Below the pieces are notes generated by a model. That model searched no databases. It saw nothing but the letters and a program-made list of their open reading frames with translations, and was not told the origin of the DNA. This document shows positions 56,106-60,617 of a stretch of DNA of 60,617 nt, piece after piece. A program made the position numbers and the translations under genes. Where the stretch lies: contig BFEA01000028.1 of assembly GCA_003427395.1 (NCBI GenBank), positions 1,784,850 to 1,845,466 of the forward strand. Direction: 5' to 3'. The DNA is from Chara braunii (Eukaryota; Streptophyta; Charophyceae; Charales; Characeae). The stretch's first letter is position 1. Every line of letters begins with the position of its first letter.

Positions 56106-56552
56106 AGCAATTTAAAAGAAAAAGAATAAAAAAAAGGGACCAAGCCTGGGATCCAGGTTCAGTTGGGGGTTCCCCCAGCAGATGCAAATTTCTACCATAC
56201 AGCCAATACCTGGACGCTATTTCCACTTCCGAAGAGCCTACTAGGGGCCTCCTGGGAATTCCGTGGAAAATTCTGCGCCCGTGGATTCGCTGACAGCTTA
56301 AAGCTGCACCAGCACTCGCAGCAACAAGCGCAGCCGCAGCAAACAATGACCATAACAGGATGCATCGGCACAACTCACTAGTGCTCTGAGAGGTCGCAAC
56401 AGCGACCACAGTACCAAATAAACAGTGTGGTCTACCAGCCGCTACTCTCATTTGGGATCACTTGAAATGGCGAAGGCAGCATACAGCCTACAACAACGGC
56501 CTGCCTATCATCTGCACAACGCTTTGGGGTGGCAGAGCCTGCACACCCAGAC

Positions 56553-57206
56553 TCATGGCCAGCTACTGTCGTCCGTGTTGCTGCTGCTACTCGGTGAGCT
56601 GCGACTGTCACTAGAAGAAGATTTTCCATCTTTGACAACATGATGGGGTGAAGGTCTATCATCCATTTTCTTTGGCGAGGATTTGAGGGAGGAGAACTCC
56701 CATTCGCCTTTTCCATCCCAATCCGCTCTCTGAAGAGCCTCGGTGAGAGCAAGCACCGGATACTGGCACTTCCCTCCCCTGGTGTTCTTTCTCCCATCCC
56801 TCACCACGCCGCCTACGAACAGCTCTGCCTCCTCAATTAAACCTGAGAAGTTCTTATAAAAACTCTCCACATATAGCTTTCGGTCGAGCATTCCATACAA
56901 CAGGGTCTCTTTCCGATTTCCGCCTTCCGGAACATTCAGCCAGAGTCTCTGTATGTCCCACCGCAAGCGTGCCAGCAAATGGAATTTGTAATGCTGCAAG
57001 CAGTGGTAAACGGAACTGCGAAGGGAGCAGTGCCAGCCCACATCCACAGTTGTTCTTTTCCTTTTCCCAACCTTAACCCTGACAGGACAGGCAGCCTCCA
57101 CGTCAGTTTTCCCATCAGTTTCCTGAGCAGGTGCCTCTTCCAGAAGGTCAGAGAAATCAAATTCCCACAAGGCGCTGGGCTTGTAGCTACCACCCACAAA
57201 AACCAG
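56553..57206 (-). CDS. unrecognised protein, C-terminal exon with convincing acceptor
   Basis: The minus-strand exon begins at 57206 after TGTTTTACAG and encodes 217 residues to a stop at 56553. An 87-base upstream segment has all the parts of a short intron: donor CTG|GTAAGTGG at 57294/57293, a CTGAC branch-like motif and the acceptor, with phase 0 on both sides. The protein starts LVFVGGSYKPSALWEFDFSD, has an acidic patch, a basic cluster (VKVGKRKRTTVDVGW), an aromatic and Leu-rich central part (LQHYKFHLLARLRWDIQRLW, LDRKLYVESFYKNFSGLIEE) and a Ser-rich tail (SSSSDSRSSPSSSS). The central part looks like a helical domain. An ATG at 57227 could serve as start if the upstream segment is not an intron. 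The upstream exon would run into hydrophobic sequence and the antisense of the U6-like locus, so the 5' part is unclear. I recognise no family. Confidence 0.6.
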   Translation of the reverse strand: MVFVGGSYKPSALWEFDFSDLLEEAPAQETDGKTDVEAACPVRVKVGKRKRTTVDVGWHCSLRSSVYHCLQHYKFHLLARLRWDIQRLWLNVPEGGNRKETLLYGMLDRKLYVESFYKNFSGLIEEAELFVGGVVRDGRKNTRGGKCQYPVLALTEALQRADWDGKGEWEFSSLKSSPKKMDDRPSPHHVVKDGKSSSSDSRSSPSSSSNTDDSSWP

Positions 57207-57383
57207 CTGTAAAACACAGGCACACATGCTAAAGTCAGCGTACAGGCGGCAATTCCATCAAAGACATGCGGGTCAACGTAATAATCCACTTACCAGGGGG
57301 AGAAAAAATAAAATAAAAGAGGGCTTAGAGGGGGGAACAAAAGGGGTTAAGAGACCTGACACCCACCCTTTAAAAAATCCATT

Positions 57384-57466
57384 AAATTTGGGATGGTAGT
57401 ACGCTATAGAGAAGATTAGCATGCCCCCTGTGCACGGATGGCACATACAAGTCAAGAAATGCTAGA
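57384..57466 (+). pseudogene. U6 snRNA-like pseudogene
   Basis: AGAGAAGATTAGCATG is an exact U6 core. It is followed by CCCCCTGTGCACGGATGGCA and CAAGTCAAGAAATGC, which match the U6 sequence with scattered changes. The catalytic ACAGAGA box reads ATAGAGA, the 5' stem-loop is missing or replaced, and the 3' end lacks the usual T tract. No upstream USE or TATA pair is seen. It is therefore a decayed or retroposed copy, not a working gene. Confidence 0.85.
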
Positions 57467-57513
57467 CAATCAAAGGGAAAAGACGAAAGAAAGCAAGCAA
57501 GAAAGAAGCCTGA

Positions 57514-57517
57514 CCCC

Positions 57518-57548
<31 letters not shown>

Positions 57549-57580
57549 AAAAAAACCCCCCCCCCCCCCCCCCCCCCCCC
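57514..57580. repeat. C25-A17-C25 homopolymer sandwich
   Basis: Twenty-five C, seventeen A and twenty-five C follow one another without interruption. The symmetry and its closeness to the transposon-adapter sequence 170 bases on suggest low-quality or chimeric read content. Confidence 0.95.
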
Positions 57581-57752
57581 ACAAAAAGACAGAAATAATC
57601 CTTCCATCCTCGCGCAATAACAACCCAATCAATCAACCCACAACATCCCAGACCCCAACACGGACAAATCATATCCAAACAATCTAACGCCCATCCGACG
57701 CAATCCCCTCCCCCACACCCTATACTTCAGACACACTATCACTTCCCCCATC

Positions 57753-57790
57753 CTGTCTCTTATACACATCTAGATGTGTATAAGAGACAG
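57753..57790. other. back-to-back Tn5 mosaic ends (library adapter, not native DNA)
   Basis: CTGTCTCTTATACACATCT (57753-57771) is followed directly by its reverse complement AGATGTGTATAAGAGACAG (57772-57790). The 19-bp sequence is the hyperactive Tn5 mosaic end, and the head-to-head pair is the circularisation junction of transposase-based mate-pair libraries. Its presence marks a point where two genomically distant fragments may be joined. The sequence on both sides (57581-57752 and 57791-57960) is unusual C/A-rich DNA. Confidence 0.97.
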
Positions 57791-58253
57791 AATATTGACA
57801 CTCCAAAAAACGCACCAAGAGACTTCATGCTCCAGCCATTCCGGCCCCCCTCTCCAACAACCAAGTCGCAGCTAAAATACCCAGGGACCACCAATTCCTT
57901 ACCCCTCACATCCAACCATACACCCCGCCTCTTCTCACCATCAGACAGACACAAATATTGACACTCCATCCTCAGCCCTCACTTTTCACAAGCCCGGTTG
58001 GGGCCCCAGTAGAAGGTGGCTTCCTAGGGTATAGGGTATAGGGGTTACGTACATGATTATGTACATGATTACGCACATGATTGTAAATACATGACCTTAT
58101 TTCTTTATCTTCTTGTAGCAATTCTGAATACAAATTCAAGAAAAAAGCAAGGGGTGCCTGTCTGCTTATACTTGTCACAATGACAGTTGCAGATCCCACT
58201 CTGAGAACTCTGTGTTTTCTAAGAAGTCACTGCCTTTCTGACGAGTTATTTAT

Positions 58254-58442
58254 TACCAAGCTTTCGATGTCTGAAGCGTTTTGGCTTGCCTGCGAGCCCA
58301 ATGTGCATCTTTCTAGTACCCAAGCTTTCTATGTCTGAAGTGTATTGGCTTGCTTGCGAGCCAATGTGCATCTTTCTAGTACCCATGCTTTCCATGTCTG
58401 AAGTGCTTTGGCTTGTCTGCAAGCCAATGTGCGTCTTTCTAG
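58254..58442 (-). repeat. 63-bp tandem repeat, three units (21 residues in frame on minus strand)
   Basis: Units start at 58254, 58317 and 58380, each with CAAGCTTTC or CATGCTTTC, ATGTCTGAAG, TTGGCTTG and a CCAATGTGCATCTTTCTAGT-type end. On the minus strand the units read GTRKMHIG followed by a Q-S-Q variable part. Multiples of three and shared residues hint at former coding, but no longer gene is visible. Confidence 0.85.
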
Positions 58443-59076
58443 TATCCACTGAGTCTGTTGAGCGCTACCAAATTACTCAAGAGTTTGCCCACGTTGTCCT
58501 GTGTCTCGGGAGTCACATGTTTGTAAATCCATGTCGATATAGAGAGACAGGGGAAATTAGATAGCCCAGGGAAATACGTGTATATGTAGAACAGGGTGTG
58601 ATATATATATATATAGGGTAACGGACCCATCAGGGATTTTCTCTTCTGTAACTCCAGGAGGCCCTGCAGTCCAATAGGATTAGAACTTAGAAGTAGGACA
58701 ATGATGGCACCGGACCAAGCCCAGACAGACATCAGGTCATGTCCCTAGAGAACAGGTCGGCTTACAGTCTGCAATAAGAGGTCGATGGACCCTGGGGTAG
58801 GTGGATTAGGGCCTAGAATGGCCGAGGGCTACGAAGCTTGCCCGGTTGGGCAGCCTCGGGCTGGAGAAAAGACCTCCATAGCTATAGAGCACGAGTACAA
58901 GCGAGAACGAAAAAGGATAGTCTATAGTTGTTGAGTTAGTGCTCACATTGGGCATGTAGACGAAGAAGAAGAAGAAGACTTCAGCTTACCAAGACGAAGA
59001 AAAAGAAGAAGAGGGAGGCTGTAATGAGGACTCCCCTTTGGGTATTGTTGACTCCCATCTTTACAACTGTGTGATT

Positions 59077-59330
59077 CACTGCATCAACAAGGCCATTTTA
59101 CGGATCTGCTGAGTGGAGACTTCACACAAGAAATGAGGTTCCAGTGGAGAGACGGGGGAGTTTTCCTTGTGTTGTCTTCTGTGCATCCCGTTTGGGAGAT
59201 GTTGATAACATGCTGGACATGAGATGCGCTGCATCAACAAGGCCATTTTACAGATCTGATGAGCGGAGACTGCACTCAAGAAAGCAGCAGTATAGGAATG
59301 GGATATGAGTGGAGACTTCACTCAAGAAAA
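59077..59330. repeat. duplicated GCATCAACAAGGCCATTTTA blocks
   Basis: CTGCATCAACAAGGCCATTT, then CGGATCTG or CAGATCTG, then GGAGACT occur at 59080 and 59232. A further GAGTGGAGACTTCACTCAAG lies at 59308. This lies just upstream of the retrotransposon remnant and may be a decayed part of it. Confidence 0.7.
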
Positions 59331-59349
59331 GCCGCAGTATGGGAAATTG

Positions 59350-60208
59350 GAATGGGATAAACATTGCACCTAATCATTTAAGAAGTTAGAAGAGGCGTTA
59401 ATACACATTACCACCTTCTGAAGAACGCAGGTCCTTCCATACCTTCCGTAGTTACAACAGATACGAGTCAGATCGGAATAAGGGCTGTACTGTAACAGGA
59501 TGACGGCAAACTACACGCATGCACATACGAGAGAGAACTACACACACTATACGAGTCGTTGCAAACTTGGCAGCAGTTGTCTTCTGACAGAGAAGAGAAG
59601 CTGCATGCACATACGAGAGCGAACTACACACACTATACGAGTCGTTGCAAACTTGGCAGCAGTGTCTCCTTGGTAGACACTTCAAAGTCTACTCGGACCA
59701 CGAGATCCTGTGATGGCTGAAAACTCAGTCTAGAGTGTCAGCGGCTGAAAACTCAGTCTAGCGTCAGCGAAATTAGCAAGGTGGTCGCAGGAGACTGACG
59801 AGTTTGATTTTGAATTGAAGCCCGTCAAAGGGAAGTATTATAATGTCCTAGGGCCGATGCCTTGTTCTGTAGAGCAGACTATTTCTGACGGACCTCAATG
59901 TCGCACACGAATTATAGCAGAAAATCAGAAACGCAATCGCTACAGACCCCATACTTATTGAAGTAATTGATTGTGTAAAGAACAGACCCCAAGATGTACC
60001 CGAAAATAGAATGACTAACGGACACAACTTTCTGTCACCCAGAGGAGAAGACAGACTGTGTATTCCAAGCTATGAGCATATTCCTAGTATGATCCTAGGA
60101 CAGTGCCACAACACAGGGGCTACATTTTTGACAGAGAACAGAAAGAAAGATATACACAACTATACTTGGTTTTACTCCACCCACAAACGGGAAAAATTAG
60201 AGGTGTAG
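59350..60208 (+). mobile_element. decayed Ty3/gypsy-type pol fragment (RT end, RNase H, integrase N-terminus)
   Basis: Pieces in shifting plus-strand frames follow the order of a Ty3/gypsy polyprotein. At 59350 EWDKHCT (stop) SFKKLEEAL matches the tether after the reverse transcriptase. At 59442-59492 SVVTTDTSQIGIRAVL is the start of RNase H with its catalytic Asp, followed by a TAA where Gln is expected. At 59603-59710 TYESELHTLYESLQTW and HFKVYSDHEIL carry the later catalytic residues. At 59773-59880 KLARWSQETDEFDFELKP and NVLG end RNase H. At about 59975-60180 DRLCIPSYEHIPSMILGQCH and YTWFY match the integrase zinc-binding region. Several stops and frameshifts, including an 86-bp-offset internal duplication (59517-59576 and 59603-59662), make it non-functional. 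No LTRs are in the window. Confidence 0.88.
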
Positions 60209-60390
60209 GGAGGACAGGCCGGACGTTGATACGGAAGATAAGACAGGGCGGAGCAGGCGGAAACCTCAGACGGTTAACAAACATGACATTCTGCATGACA
60301 AGGAAGTTTAGGCACCAAGGCGACCCACAGAATTTTCGATAACTGGCCAAAGAGGGTTTAGGCCCTTTGGGAAGCGCTGCAGGAGTAGTA

Positions 60391-60460
60391 GTAGCGCTAG
60401 CAGTAGTCTTCAGCGCTGGGCGCTAGTAGCGTTAGCAGTAGTCTTCAGCGCTGGGCTCTA
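60391..60460. repeat. 35-bp tandem duplication
   Basis: GTAGCGCTAGCAGTAGTCTT then CAGCGCTGGGCGCTA is repeated as GTAGCGTTAGCAGTAGTCTT then CAGCGCTGGGCTCTA. Palindromic AGCGCT occurs in both units. Confidence 0.9.
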
Positions 60461-60600
60461 GTAGGAGCTAGGATAGTACTGGAGAGAGAGAGAGATTGGG
60501 CGGAGGCCAGGGAGACTTACCTGCAGCGCCATAGCTCCAGCTCCGTCTTCGAGATACCTGCAGCACAGCGCCAACTTCACAGGTTAGTACCTGGCACGTG

Positions 60601-60617
60601 AGAGAGAGAGAGAGAGA
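60601..60617. repeat. GA microsatellite at the window edge
   Basis: The window ends in a GA run; a shorter one is at 60481-60493. The block 60515-60580 resembles 53620-53700 (splice-like TTACCTG and CCTGCAG around a short open piece). Confidence 0.8.

Overview
This is a gene-poor, repeat-dominated stretch of eukaryotic nuclear DNA. It has two assembly gaps (22481-22714 and 50088-50352), many microsatellites, long homopolymers and mostly short, non-homologous open frames. The best taxonomic clue is a first exon on the minus strand (11038-10745). It encodes the diagnostic N-terminus and central motif of a SPIRAL1-like microtubule-binding protein, a family typical of land plants and their closest algae. 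I infer a streptophyte, possibly a charophyte alga or a seedless plant. The sequence does not fix the species.

Layout. Positions 1-10 kb carry many short tandem duplications (unit lengths from 4 to about 105 bp), a palindrome-rich TIR element (4338-4630), a 75-bp array whose units each read as the same short peptide ending in a stop (6135-6433), and CT/GT microsatellites. Positions 10-13 kb hold the SPIRAL1-like exon, a tRNA-derived SINE and one end of a TIR element. Positions 13-19 kb are AT-richer and non-coding, with a degenerate array of about 16 copies of an 'AACTTAGGGGTACG' motif (17.5-18.7 kb), followed by tRNA-derived SINEs. Positions 20-28 kb hold gap 1, hairpin and inverted-repeat elements and dispersed duplications. 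Positions 29.5-35 kb hold three unrecognised but coding-like minus-strand frames. Positions 35-42 kb are mostly empty apart from small repeats and a 99-bp coding-like tandem repeat. Positions 42-49 kb are dense in small non-autonomous DNA transposons and SINEs, including three TIR elements placed end to end. Positions 49-51 kb are a TTC/CTT array with gap 2. Positions 51-58 kb contain a damaged 18S rRNA fragment between two related MITEs, a probable spliced gene end (57206-56553, minus), a U6 snRNA-like pseudogene and a 38-bp back-to-back Tn5 mosaic-end sequence that is a library artefact. The last 1.3 kb holds a decayed Ty3/gypsy pol fragment (end of the reverse transcriptase region, RNase H, integrase zinc-binding region).

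No operons, CRISPR arrays or cooperating gene sets are visible. The window is best read as intergenic DNA shaped by non-autonomous transposons and local duplication, with two or three fragments of host genes. The mosaic-end pair, together with C25-A17-C25 and G41 homopolymers, means that contiguity around 57.5-58.0 kb should not be trusted. I found no convincing new multi-gene system. The most unusual native signals are the stop-terminated 75-bp peptide repeats, the spaced motif array at 17.5-18.7 kb, and the end-to-end TIR elements at 42.9-43.5 kb.
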